Shown here one piece after another: positions 8,937 to 18,300 of a stretch of 64,000 nucleotides of DNA. Origin of the DNA: Pseudoxanthomonas mexicana (lineage in GTDB: Bacteria > Pseudomonadota > Gammaproteobacteria > Xanthomonadales > Xanthomonadaceae); contig NZ_LSIF01000059.1 of assembly GCF_001556105.1 (NCBI RefSeq), positions 1 through 64,000 on the forward strand, given 5' to 3'. Made by a program: the position numbers and the translations under genes. The notes under the pieces were generated by a model, which was given only the letters and a program-made list of their open reading frames with translations, ran no database searches and was not told where the DNA came from. The first letter of the stretch is position 1; the number at the start of each line of letters is the position of its first letter.

Positions 8937-9901
8937 GCTACGCACGGCCATGGATGAGCTTCGCGGACCAACTGGAGCAACTGAAGGCGCGTGGCATGGA
9001 GGTGAGCGACGAGGCCGCCGCCTTACGCTACCTGGAGCGTGTCGGCTACTACCGGCTCAGCGCCTACTGGTACCCCTTTCGCATCTGGACCATGCAACAG
9101 GATGTCACCACCCGTGCCATTACCCATAAGCGCACGGATCAATTCGCAGAAGGCACCCGCTTCCTCGATGCCGTCAACCTGTACCTGTTCGACAAACACC
9201 TTCGCCTGATGGTGCTGGATGCGCTGGAGCGCATCGAAGTCGCACTGCGCGTGGACATCGCCTACCTGCTTGGCGAACGCCACACCTTCGCTCACCTGGA
9301 GGCCAGCGAGTTGCATCCCGGCTTCGCGGGGAAGACCCAGTCCGACGGGCGAACCACGCATCAAGTCTGGTGCGAACGCCATGAGCAATTGGTCGCCCGC
9401 TCTCGCGAGGACTTCGTTAAGCATTACTTGGACACGTACGGACCGCGCATTCCTATATGGGTGGCCGTGGAGGTCTGGGAATTCGGCGCCATGTCGCAGC
9501 TATTCGCCATGATGAAAGTGGCGGATCAGCAGCGCATCGCCAACAAGTACGGCGTCACCGACTGGAAGGTGTTCCAGTCCTGGCTCCGATCACTCAGTTA
9601 CCTGCGTAATCTCGTCGCGCACCACAGCCGCCTCTGGAACCGCAACGTGGTATCCCAGCCCAAACTGCCTAAGGCTGGAGAGATCAGTTGGTGCGACGCC
9701 TTTTCAGGCCGCGATGATCTACTGACCAAGCCCTTCCTCTTGTTGGCCATCTGTCGCCACATGACGCAGGTAATTTGTCCCAATACAGCGTGGCACCTGC
9801 GCGTCCGCGACCACCTGCGCACGTTCCCCGAGCAGCAGGTCGCTCGGCCCAGATCGGTGGTGGATATGGGCACACCACCGTCATGGGAGGACTGGTGGTG
9901 A
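8933..9901 (+). CDS. Abi family (Abi_2/AbiF-like) HEPN protein
   Basis: A 322-residue protein of the abortive-infection Abi_2 family. The N-terminal signature ERVGYYRLSAYWYPFR (residues 35-50) is typical. Near the C-terminus RNLVAHHSRLWNR contains the HEPN ribonuclease motif R-x4-H (R225, H230). HEPN Abi proteins are RNases that stop growth on phage infection. The GTG start overlaps the hsdS stop (GTGA), so it is translated with the restriction subunits and is an integral cistron of this locus, not a neighbour. It separates hsdS from hsdM, an unusual order. The last residues (PSWEDWW) resemble the tryptophan-rich end seen in relatives. Restriction backup by abortive infection is an inference. 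Confidence 0.9.
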   Translation: MSYARPWMSFADQLEQLKARGMEVSDEAAALRYLERVGYYRLSAYWYPFRIWTMQQDVTTRAITHKRTDQFAEGTRFLDAVNLYLFDKHLRLMVLDALERIEVALRVDIAYLLGERHTFAHLEASELHPGFAGKTQSDGRTTHQVWCERHEQLVARSREDFVKHYLDTYGPRIPIWVAVEVWEFGAMSQLFAMMKVADQQRIANKYGVTDWKVFQSWLRSLSYLRNLVAHHSRLWNRNVVSQPKLPKAGEISWCDAFSGRDDLLTKPFLLLAICRHMTQVICPNTAWHLRVRDHLRTFPEQQVARPRSVVDMGTPPSWEDWW

Positions 9902-9910
9902 ATCGCGGAC

Positions 9911-10042
9911 AAAAAAGAACCCCCGCGTGCATCTTTCGATGTAGTGGCGGGGGCCGTGTTGGGGCGAATTCTATTGCCACCCACGGGCCAGGTCAACCCG
10001 TCCAAGAACCTGAACGAACGGTCAAGTAAACCTTGACCGTTC
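9911..10042 (+). ncRNA. candidate structured RNA downstream of abi
   Basis: The 201-bp gap between abi and hsdM is structured. An outer stem (cccccgc 9920-9926 / gcggggg 9947-9953) encloses an inner stem (catc 9930-9933 / gatg 9938-9941, loop tttc). A conserved-looking middle section follows, and the segment ends in a perfect 11-bp hairpin (10016-10026 / 10032-10042). Structured RNAs associated with abiF genes have been described in other bacteria (the abiF RNA motif), so this is a good place to expect one. I could not run a covariance search. Strand is inferred from the plus-strand neighbours; on the minus strand the first stem is followed by a T-run and would look like a terminator. Confidence 0.4.
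10016..10042. promoter_or_regulatory. 11-bp perfect inverted repeat upstream of hsdM
   Basis: Arms gaacggtcaag (10016-10026) and cttgaccgttc (10032-10042) are exact reverse complements with a 5-nt spacer (taaac). The right arm ends 60 bp before the hsdM ATG. There is no T-tract, so it could be a repressor operator for hsdM or the closing hairpin of a small RNA. Separate control of hsdM would allow methylation before restriction. Confidence 0.5.
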
Positions 10043-10102
10043 CCGCGATTAGAGATGGCCAGTCTGTAAGCGTGAATTGCAGGTTGGTCGCCAGGAGAAT
10101 GA

Positions 10103-11572
10103 ATGAACACCAGCACCCTCGTCCAGAAGATCTGGAACTTCTGCAACACCCTGCGCGACGACGGCGTGGGCTATGGCGACTATCTGGAACAGCTGACCTC
10201 GCTGCTGTTCCTGAAGCTGGCACACGAGTATTCGCAACCGCCACACTCACGTGAACTACCCATCCCGAAGAAGTACGGTTGGGCAACCTTGCGGGACAAG
10301 ACCGGGGCCAATCTCGAAACCCACTACCTCGACATCCTGCAGAAGCTGGGCGAGAAGCCCGGCGTGCTCGGCGCCATCTTCTTCAAGGCACAGAACAAGA
10401 TCCACGACCCGGCCAAGCTGTCCCGGCTGGTGCAGATGATCGACGCGGAGAACTGGCTGAGCCTGGAAACCGACGTCAAGGGCGACATGTACGAGGGTCT
10501 GCTGCAGAAGAATGCGGAAGACACCAAGAGCGGCGCCGGCCAGTACTTCACCCCGCGCGTGCTGATCCAGGCGATGGTGGAGTGCGTACAGCCCGAACCC
10601 GGCAAGACCATCGCCGACCCGGCGTGCGGCACCGGCGGCTTCTTCCTCGGCGCCTACGACTGGCTGAACCGGGAAGGCGTGCAACTGGACAAGAACCAGA
10701 AGCGGTTCCTGCGCTACAAGACGTTCTTCGGCAACGAGATCGTCGCATCCACCCGCCGCCTGTGCCTGATGAACCTGTTCCTGCACAACATCGGCGATCT
10801 GGACGGAGAGCCGACGGTGGAACGTGCCGACGCCCTGATCTCGGAGCCGAAGCAGAAAGTCGACTACGTGCTGGCCAATCCGCCCTTCGGCAAGAAGAGC
10901 AGCATGACCATCACCAACGAGGACGGTGAGGAAGACCGCGACGCGCTGACCTACGAACGCCAGGACTTCTGGCAGACCACCTCGAACAAGCAGCTCAACT
11001 TCCTGCAGCACATCGTCTCGATGCTCAAGGTCACCGGCCAGGCTGCCGTGGTGTTGCCCGACAACGTGCTGTTCGAGGGTGGCGCCGGCGAGAAGATCCG
11101 CCGCAAGCTATTGGAAACCTGCGACGTCCACACCCTGCTCCGCCTGCCCACCGGCATCTTCTATGCGCAGGGTGTAAAGGCGAACGTGTTGTTCTTCGAC
11201 GCCAAGCCCACGGATGGCAAGGTCCACACCAAAGGGGTATGGATCTACGACCTGCGCACCAACAAGCATTTCACCCTGAAGACCAAGCCGCTGCGTCGCG
11301 AAGACCTGCAGGAGTTCGTGGAGGCCTACAAGCCTGAAAATCGCAACAAGCGAAAGGAATCGGAGCGCTTCAAGCATTTCGATTACCAATCGCTTGTCGC
11401 GCGAGACAAGGCGAGTCTCGACATCTTCTGGCTGAAGGACGACAGCCTGGATGATCTTGATAACCTGCCGGCGCCAGACATCCTCGCGCAGGAAATCATT
11501 GACCACCTCGAGGCAGCGCTGCTCTCGTTCCGTGAAGTCAGTGCGGCACTGCCTAGATCGAAGACGAACTAA
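10103..11572 (+). CDS. hsdM: type I restriction-modification, N6-adenine methyltransferase subunit
   Basis: A 489-residue modification subunit. The SAM-binding motif DPACGTGGF lies at residues 172-180 and the catalytic N6-adenine motif NPPFG at 259-263. The N-terminal helical HsdM_N domain (MNTSTLVQKIWNFCNTLRDD and on to about 120) is complete. A good Shine-Dalgarno (aggagaatga) precedes the ATG. Unlike hsdR, hsdS and abi, which overlap one another, hsdM is separated by 201 bp with its own leader and inverted repeat. It methylates the host target with HsdS and is needed for restriction with HsdR. Length is normal and the gene appears intact. Confidence 0.95.
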   Translation: MNTSTLVQKIWNFCNTLRDDGVGYGDYLEQLTSLLFLKLAHEYSQPPHSRELPIPKKYGWATLRDKTGANLETHYLDILQKLGEKPGVLGAIFFKAQNKIHDPAKLSRLVQMIDAENWLSLETDVKGDMYEGLLQKNAEDTKSGAGQYFTPRVLIQAMVECVQPEPGKTIADPACGTGGFFLGAYDWLNREGVQLDKNQKRFLRYKTFFGNEIVASTRRLCLMNLFLHNIGDLDGEPTVERADALISEPKQKVDYVLANPPFGKKSSMTITNEDGEEDRDALTYERQDFWQTTSNKQLNFLQHIVSMLKVTGQAAVVLPDNVLFEGGAGEKIRRKLLETCDVHTLLRLPTGIFYAQGVKANVLFFDAKPTDGKVHTKGVWIYDLRTNKHFTLKTKPLRREDLQEFVEAYKPENRNKRKESERFKHFDYQSLVARDKASLDIFWLKDDSLDDLDNLPAPDILAQEIIDHLEAALLSFREVSAALPRSKTN

Positions 11573-11598
11573 AGCGGCCCGATCAACAGGACTGAAGC

Positions 11599-11653
11599 AA
11601 AAGCGCCCCTCATCCGCCTTCGGCACCTTCTCCCCGCTGCACGGGGAGAAGGG
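11599..11653. repeat. palindromic repeat element, single unit
   Basis: A hairpin unit in which ccttctccccg (11626-11636) pairs with cggggagaagg (11642-11652), preceded by gcgcccctcatccgcc. The same sequence recurs at 22936-22990 and, as a double inverted unit, at 23399-23530. It lies between the convergent ends of hsdM and the MipA-type gene and may act as a bidirectional terminator. Confidence 0.75.
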
Positions 11654-11692
11654 AACGCGGGACTCGCCCGCTGCCAATAGCCGTTGCGCGGC

Positions 11693-12487
11693 TCAGAACC
11701 CCCGCGAGAAGCCGATGAAGACCGAGGCCCTGCCGTCGGTGTCCGGCTTCAGCAATGGACTGTCGGTGATCTCGTCGGGCAGGCTGCTGTAGCTTGCGAA
11801 GCTGATGACCGACCACTTCTCGCCGAGCGGGCGGAAGTAGCTGACGCCCACGTGCGGGATGGTCACCGCATCCGGTTTGTAGTTGACCACGCCGCGCGCG
11901 ATTTCCTCGGGCAGCGTGCCGTAGTAGTAGTTGGTCAGGTCCTTCGACTGCCACGTCACGCCCACCTTCGGCGTCAGCTGGCCCTTGCCGAGCGTGATCG
12001 GATAGCCGTACTCCAGCGACAGCGACTGGCCCTTGCTGGTGCCGGTGGCGTCGGCCAGCAGTTCCATTTCCAGTTCGCCGCCACGGCCCTTCCACTTCAT
12101 GCCCAGGCCCAGGTCGATGCCCATGTCGCGGTCTTCCAGCAGGCGGTAATCGATGCCGTTGCGCGCCAGTTCCACGCGCCCCAGGTCATCGACCTTGAAG
12201 CCGTCGAAGCGGAGCTTGCCCATCGCGCCCAGCTCGAACGAATCCGTGTCGATGAAGCGCCAGCCGGCGGTGATGCCGCGGAAATAGAACCGGTCTCCTT
12301 CGTAGGACACCAGCGGGATCGGCTGCACGGAGGTGCCCTCGCCCGCATACGGACTGTCCTTGATCATCGCGCCGAGGCCGACACCCCAGCGCGGCGGACC
12401 ACCGGAAGGACCATCGCCATCGTCCCCTTTGGCGAACGCGGTGAAGGGCAGGCTGGAGAGCAGCACGGACAGGAGGAGTTTGTTCAT
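11693..12487 (-). CDS. MipA/OmpV family outer-membrane protein
   Basis: A 264-residue outer-membrane protein. A signal peptide is clear (MNKLLLSVLLSSLPFTAFAK, cleavage after AFA). The mature part has alternating aromatic beta strands (GVGLGAMIKDSPYAGEGT, FRGITAGWRF, YYYGTLPEE) and a C-terminal phenylalanine (FSRGF), the signature for beta-barrel insertion. MipA/OmpV members include MltA-interacting scaffolds and porin-like barrels, often near two-component systems and induced by antibiotics or stress. Here it lies next to a kinase/regulator pair and an RND pump on the same strand, suggesting one envelope-stress locus; 163 bp separate it from the kinase gene. Confidence 0.85.
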   Translation of the reverse strand: MNKLLLSVLLSSLPFTAFAKGDDGDGPSGGPPRWGVGLGAMIKDSPYAGEGTSVQPIPLVSYEGDRFYFRGITAGWRFIDTDSFELGAMGKLRFDGFKVDDLGRVELARNGIDYRLLEDRDMGIDLGLGMKWKGRGGELEMELLADATGTSKGQSLSLEYGYPITLGKGQLTPKVGVTWQSKDLTNYYYGTLPEEIARGVVNYKPDAVTIPHVGVSYFRPLGEKWSVISFASYSSLPDEITDSPLLKPDTDGRASVFIGFSRGF

Positions 12488-12650
12488 GGCAGGTGGGGCC
12501 TCGTCGGGGATGGGATATCGCGTTCGCGCTGCGCGCCGCGTGCATGCGCGGTGCGGCGAACGTCCATCTCAGGATGGCGAGGCGATGTCGCTGCTTTGTC
12601 GTGCGCGGCGGCGCCGCGCTGAATGCCCGCTGTCGCGCGGACGGCGGGCG

Positions 12651-13988
12651 TTACAGCGGAATGACGCTGGCCGATACGTCGAGCTGCACGCGCGTGCCGG
12701 TGATGCCATCGGAGGCGATGTCCAGCGTCCACTGGAAGCGGTCGCAGATGCGGCCGATCAGGAACAGGCCCATGCCCTGCCCGCGCACCGGCGCCGCCTG
12801 GCGCAGGCTGTCGCGGTAACGGCGCGCGGCTTCGACCGGATTGAAGCCGCTGCCGGAATCGACGACCGCGACGACGCCGTGCGCGAGGCTGACGTCGATG
12901 TGGCCGACCTCGGTATTCTCGATCGCATTGCGGATCAGGTTGCTGACCGCGATGCGCACGATCGCCTCGGGTGCGGCGAGGAAGGTGGGTTGCAGCTCGC
13001 CGAGGCGCAGCTGCGCGGTGCGGCTGCGCAGCAGGTGCTCGTGGTCGCGCACCAGCTGCGGCAGGCAGTCGTGCAGCGCGGTGACGTCGGCGGGCTCGCT
13101 GCCGGCGTCCGGTTCGCGCGCCAGGTACAGCAGCGCGACCATGGTTTCCGACAGGCCTTCGACCGCGTGTTCGATGCGTGCGAGCGCCGGCTGCGAGGTA
13201 TCGGGCAGCTGCAGCTGCCGGAGCACGTCGACCGCACCGGCGATGACGGCGATGGGCGTGCGGAATTCGTGGCTGGCCTGGTCGAGCAGGCTGCGCTCGC
13301 GTTCGATGAACTGCCCCACCCGCTCCAGGTGCACGTTGCTGGCCTGCGCGATCATCTGGATTTCCTCGCGCGCATAGGTCGTGGGCAGGCGCGCGGTGCC
13401 GTCGCGCGGATCGATGGCCTGCATGCGCTCGGCCACATCGCGCACCGGCCGCACCAGGTTGGCGTGCAGCCAGGCGATGACCGCGCAGATCATCAGCACG
13501 AACGAGAGCGCCCACACCAAGCTCCACCGCGAGGTGCGGTTCTGCTGGTCCTCGATCGGGGCGATGTCGAGCGCGGTGACCAGCCGGCCCGGCGGCAGGT
13601 CGACCACCACGACGTGGAAACTGCCGCGGCCGTCGAAGCCGTCCAGTTCGGCGAAATTGCGGAAGCCGTTCTCGGTGGAGTAGTCGCCCGGCAGCAACGT
13701 CGCCAGGTACGGTGGCGCCGACGTGGGCACGCCGGGCGCGATGTACCACGAACGTACCAAGCCGTGCTGCGGCAACACCGCGCCCTCGCCCGCGCGCACC
13801 CGCGCGGCGTGGTCGGCCGACACCTCGCGCAGCAGGTCGGCCCAGTACCGGTGTTCGATCAGGCCCTGGCTGCTGAAGTTCTGGAACGTCAGCGACGACA
13901 TCATGATCAGGCCGAACACGACCAGCGCCACGATGATGCCGCCGTGCACGCCGCGCGGCTTGCTGATGAGGGCGCGGAGTCTATTCAC
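12651..13988 (-). CDS. two-component sensor histidine kinase
   Basis: A 445-residue membrane kinase. Transmembrane segments lie at about residues 17-35 and 155-176, with a periplasmic sensor of about 120 residues between them. A HAMP linker follows (ARPV-like LVRPVRDVAERM at 178-190), then the phosphoacceptor H240 in QASHEFRTPI, and an ATPase domain with N box NLIRNAIENTE (350-360), G1 VVDSGSGF (375-382) and G2 GQGMGLFLIG (403-412). The gene overlaps the response regulator upstream by 8 nt and is translated after it. The signal is unknown; the neighbouring efflux genes suggest an envelope or drug stimulus. Confidence 0.93.
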   Translation of the reverse strand: MNRLRALISKPRGVHGGIIVALVVFGLIMMSSLTFQNFSSQGLIEHRYWADLLREVSADHAARVRAGEGAVLPQHGLVRSWYIAPGVPTSAPPYLATLLPGDYSTENGFRNFAELDGFDGRGSFHVVVVDLPPGRLVTALDIAPIEDQQNRTSRWSLVWALSFVLMICAVIAWLHANLVRPVRDVAERMQAIDPRDGTARLPTTYAREEIQMIAQASNVHLERVGQFIERERSLLDQASHEFRTPIAVIAGAVDVLRQLQLPDTSQPALARIEHAVEGLSETMVALLYLAREPDAGSEPADVTALHDCLPQLVRDHEHLLRSRTAQLRLGELQPTFLAAPEAIVRIAVSNLIRNAIENTEVGHIDVSLAHGVVAVVDSGSGFNPVEAARRYRDSLRQAAPVRGQGMGLFLIGRICDRFQWTLDIASDGITGTRVQLDVSASVIPL

Positions 13989-14676
13989 GCTCGCACAACC
14001 GGTAGCCGGTGCCGGGCACGGTGTGCAGCAACGTCGTCTCCGACGGCTGCTCCAGTGCGCGGCGCAACACGTACATGTGCGAGCGCAGCAGGTCGATGCC
14101 CGGCACGCCCTCGCCCCATGCGGCGCGTTCCAGCTTCGCCCGCGACACCACCTGCGGGCTTTCCCGCATCAGCAGTTCCAGCAGGCGGCGGCCGGTGCGC
14201 GTCAGCACGATGCGGCGCGCACCGCGGTGGATTTCCATCGTGCCCATGTGGAACGTCAGGTCGCCCACGCGGAGCACGTCGTCGGGCACGGCCGACTGGC
14301 GCAGGCGCGCGACCAGCGAACGCAGGCGTACTTCGATCTCGGGCAGCGCGACGGGCTTGACCAGGTAATCATCGAGGCCCGACTCGAAGCCGTCGATCTT
14401 GTCGGACACCTGGTCGCGCGCGGTCAGCATGATCACCGGCACCTTCTTCTTCGCCTCGCCACGCAGCCGCCGCAACACCGTCAGGCCGTCGAGCCGCGGC
14501 AGGTTCCAGTCCAGCACGATGGCGTCGTAGTCCTTCGACGCCGCCAGGTGCAGGCCGGACAGACCATCGGGCGCGGCATCGAGCTGGTGGCCACAGCCTT
14601 CCAGGTAGTCGTAGAGGTTGGCGGCGAGTTGCGCGTTGTCCTCGATGATCAGGATCGAGAGGGAGTCCGGGCTCAT
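13981..14676 (-). CDS. OmpR-family response regulator
   Basis: A 231-residue regulator. The receiver domain covers residues 7-120 with acidic pocket E12-D13, phosphoacceptor D56 (IVLDWNLP), T85 and K107 (YLVKPVALP). The winged-helix domain spans about 135-228 and includes the trans-activation and DNA-contact region LLRSHMYVLRRAL. The frame is open upstream, but the ATG at 14676 (MSPDSLSILIIED) is the domain-consistent start. It is the first gene of the kinase pair. Candidate targets are the MipA-type gene and the RND pump on either side. Confidence 0.93.
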   Translation of the reverse strand: MSPDSLSILIIEDNAQLAANLYDYLEGCGHQLDAAPDGLSGLHLAASKDYDAIVLDWNLPRLDGLTVLRRLRGEAKKKVPVIMLTARDQVSDKIDGFESGLDDYLVKPVALPEIEVRLRSLVARLRQSAVPDDVLRVGDLTFHMGTMEIHRGARRIVLTRTGRRLLELLMRESPQVVSRAKLERAAWGEGVPGIDLLRSHMYVLRRALEQPSETTLLHTVPGTGYRLCERE

Positions 14677-14735
14677 GGCGCGTGCGCCTCGTGATGGGCG
14701 ACGAAAGGAAGGGGCGATGCCGGCGGGCGCATGGC

Positions 14736-15293
14736 TCAGTACACCGCGGCGATGCCCGCGCGCCTGATCCACTGTAGCACGGCATAAACGGGCAGGAAGG
14801 CGAGCAGCAGGAACAGCGTGTTGACCACGTACGTCACCAGCACGTCGACGCCGCGGCGCGGCGATCTCGGCACCCGTGCGCGCGTGCGCCACGGTGCGAC
14901 GGCGGCGAACACGCGGGTCGCCAGGCTGCGTGCGTCGTCGTTCGGCGTGGACAGGCCGGGAGGGTGGCCGAACGCGGGCGCATGCGGGTCGCCGTGCCAG
15001 CGCAGGGAGCGCGTCTTCCAGCCGCGCGTGCAGGAGGCACGAAAACCGGGGCCGCGGTAGCCCGCCGACTCCGGCTGGCCGGTCGCGGCGATGTCGCCGT
15101 TGCGATGCAGCGCCAGCGCCAGCGCCTCGTCGCGGATGCGCGGCCCGCGCGTGCGCGCGCGCAGGTATTCGCCGAAGCCTGCATCGCGCCGCCGGCCGCG
15201 CCTGCGGTAGACGTAGAGGTAGAAGTAGAGGTAGGCGACGCTCGCGGCGGCGTACAGGCCGATGACGCCGAGCGCGAGCGTGCCGGGGCTCAT
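14736..15293 (-). CDS. membrane protein of unknown function
   Basis: A 185-residue protein starting MSPGTLALGVIGLYAAASVAYL at 15293. A hydrophobic, tyrosine-rich N-terminal segment (residues 4-28) and a C-terminal one (about 155-178, VLVTYVVNTLFLLLAFLPVYAVLQW) flank a very basic, Arg- and His-rich middle section of about 120 residues. This suggests two membrane spans with a cytoplasmic domain. I do not recognise a family. It sits between the response regulator (59 bp downstream) and the RND pump (73 bp upstream), on the same strand, and could belong to that transcription unit. The longer upstream frame to 15446 is not protein-like. Confidence 0.55.
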   Translation of the reverse strand: MSPGTLALGVIGLYAAASVAYLYFYLYVYRRRGRRRDAGFGEYLRARTRGPRIRDEALALALHRNGDIAATGQPESAGYRGPGFRASCTRGWKTRSLRWHGDPHAPAFGHPPGLSTPNDDARSLATRVFAAVAPWRTRARVPRSPRRGVDVLVTYVVNTLFLLLAFLPVYAVLQWIRRAGIAAVY

Positions 15294-15366
15294 GCGGCAC
15301 CGGCGGAAGAAAAAGGCGCGGACGACAGGCCTTGCCATGCCATCGCCGCGCAGGAAAGAAAGGGCT

Positions 15367-18300
15367 TCATGCACGCACCACGTCGTCGCCGGTGGCGGTC
15401 GCCTGGCCCCGCGCACCGAATCCGACGCGCGCGTGGCGGACCGCATCGTCCACCGCGCTGTAGACCACCGGGACCACCAGCAGGCACAGCACGGTGGAGG
15501 TGATCAGGCCGCCGATGACGACGATGGCCATCGGCGCGCGGAAGCTCGGGTCCGCACCGATGCCCAGCGCCACCGGCAACATGCCGGCGCCCATCGCGAT
15601 GGTGGTCATGACGATGGGACGCGCGCGCTTGCGGCAGGCATCGACGATGGCGCGCTGGCGCTCCATGCCATGGTCGCGGCGCGCGATGACGATGTAGTCG
15701 ACCAGCAGGATGGCGTTCTTGGTGGTGATGCCCATCAGCATGATCAGGCCGATCATCGACGGCATGGAGAGCGTTGCGCCGGTGAGGAACAGCGCGAGGA
15801 ACGCACCGGGGATCGACAGCACCAGCGCCACCAGCACCGTCAGCGGCTGCGCGAAGTCCTTCAGCAGCAGCACGAGTACCGCATACACGCAGAGGATGCC
15901 GGCGAGCATCGCCACGCCGAAGCCGGCGATCAGTTCGCCCATCGCCTCGGCCTCGCCGGCGGCGGCCTGCACCACGCCCGGCGGCAGCGTGCGCAGGCTG
16001 GGCAGCGCGGCGGCGGCGCTTTCGACATCGCCCAGCGGCTGGCCATTGAGTTCGACGGTGAGGTTGACGTTGCGCATGCGGTCGTAGCGCGTCAGTTCCG
16101 ACGGACCGCTGAGCAGGTGCAGGTCGGCGACGGCTTCCAGCGGCACCGGGCCCCGCGCGCCCGGCACGGGCAGGCGACGCAGCGTAGCGAGATCGTCGCG
16201 GCCCTGGTCGGCCAGGCGCACCACCACCGGCACCTGCCGCTCGCTGAGGTTCAACTTGGCCAGCGCCTGGCGGTAGTCGCCGGCGGTGGCGATGCGCAGG
16301 GTTTCGGCGATGGCCGCCGAGGTCACGCCGAGGTCGGCGGCGCGCGCGAAGTCGGGACGCACCACCAGTTCCGGCCGCACCAGGCTGGCCGACGACACCA
16401 CCGCGCCGATGCCGGGCAGACCGCGCAGTTCGCGCTCGACCACGCCGGCGTGGCGTGCGAGCAATGCCCCGTCTTCGGACGCGAGCACGACTTCGTAGCC
16501 ATCGCTGTCGCCGCCGCCGACGCCGATACGTGCGCCCGGCAACTGCACCAGGCGCTCGCGCAACTGCGCTTCGATCTGCTGCCGGTTCAGACCATCGCGT
16601 TCGCCGCGCGGCGCCAGGTTGGCGGTCAGCACGGCGCGGGTGATGCTGGCGACCGGGGCGCCTTCGTCCGGATCGCCGCCCCCGCTGGCCGCGCCGATGG
16701 CGGTGTAGACCGACACGACCTGCGGCTGCGCGCGCAGCATGGTGCGCGCCCGTTCGGCCAGCGCGCGGGTGTCCTGCAGCGTGCTGCCGGGCGGCAGCGT
16801 CAGCGTCACCTGGGTCTGGTTGCCGTCGTCCGGCGGGATGAATTCGCCCGGCAGCAGCGACGCGATGCCGAGGCCGGCGACGATCAGCAGCACGGCCGCG
16901 CCCGCGGTCAGTGCGCGGTGCCGCAGGCACGCGCGTACGACGTGCAGATAGCGCAGCAGCCAGCGCGGCGGCTTGTGCGCATGCCTTGGCGCCTTCAGCA
17001 GGTAGGCGGCCATCATCGGCGTCAGCATGCGTGCGACGACCAGCGAGAAGAACACCGCCACCGCCGCGGTCCAGCCGAACTGCACGAAATACTGGCCGAC
17101 GGTGCCGCCCATCAGCGAGGTCGGCAGGAACACCGCGATCAGGGTGAACGTGGTGGCCACCACCGCCAATCCGATCTCGTTGGCCGCCTCGGTGGCGGCG
17201 CGCAACGGTGCCTTGCCCATCAGCAGGTGGCGCTCGATGTTCTCGATCTCGACGATGGCATCGTCCACCAGCACGCCGATCACCAGCGACAGCGACAGCA
17301 GCGACACCGTGTTGAGGCTGAAGCCCATCAGGTGCATCACCGCGAAGGTCGGGATGGCCGACAGCGGCAGCGCGACGGCGGCGATCAGCGTGGCGCGCCA
17401 GTCGCGCAGGAAGCAGAACACCACCAGCACCGCCAACGCGGCGCCTTCGTACAGCAGCATCATCGAGCCGTGGTAGTTCTCGGCGACCGGATCGACGTGG
17501 CTCACCGCCTCGGTAATGGCGATGTCCGGGTGCGAGGCACGCAATGCGGCGATCACCGCGCGCGTGGCATCGGCGACCTCCAGCTCGCCGGCGCCACGCG
17601 CCCGCATCACGTCGAAGGCCACCACGGGGCGCCCGTCCATCAGGGCCAGCGAACGCGGCTGTGCCGTGGTGTCGCGGATACGGGCGACCTGGTCCAGCCG
17701 CAGGCGACGACCGTCGCTGAGCGAAACATCCAGCCGCGCGATGTCCGCCGCCGCGGCGACCGTCGCGATCGTGCGCACGGACTGCTCGGCGCCACCGACG
17801 TCGACGCGTCCGCCCGAGGCTTCCTGCTGCAGCTTACGCACCTGCCGCGAGAGGTCGGCCGCGGTGGCGTTGAGCGCCAGCAGGCGGGCCGGATCGAGTT
17901 CCACGCGCACCTCGCGGTCCACGCCCCCCACGCGCGATACCGCGCCCACCCCGGGCACGGCGAGCAGTTGCTTGCTGACCCGGCTGTCGACGAACCACGA
18001 CAGCGCCTCGTCGTCGCGCGTGGTCGAGGACACGGCATAGGTCAGCACCGGCGTGCCGGCCAGGTTCATCCTGGTGATGACCGGATCCTGCAGGTCGGCG
18101 GGCAGCGTGGCGCGCGTCGCGGAGACGGCATCGCGCACATCGTCCATCGCCTCCTGCACCGGCTTGCCGACGCGGAACTCGGCGGTGATGGTGGCCGTGC
18201 CATCGGTCAACGTGGTGATGATGTGCTTGAGGCCCTGCACGTTGGCCAGCGAATCCTCGATCTTCCTTGCGATGTCGTTCTCCAGCTGCGCGGGCGATGC

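Noticed and set aside
9598..10149. Minus-strand frames crossing the end of abi and the following gap
   Set aside because: They run antisense to the conserved Abi C-terminus and through hairpin-rich sequence; nucleotide structure explains their apparent regularity better than coding.
4597..11572. Prophage or integrative element carrying the restriction locus
   Set aside because: No integrase, transposase, tRNA junction or direct repeats were seen at the edges, only a palindromic repeat on the right.
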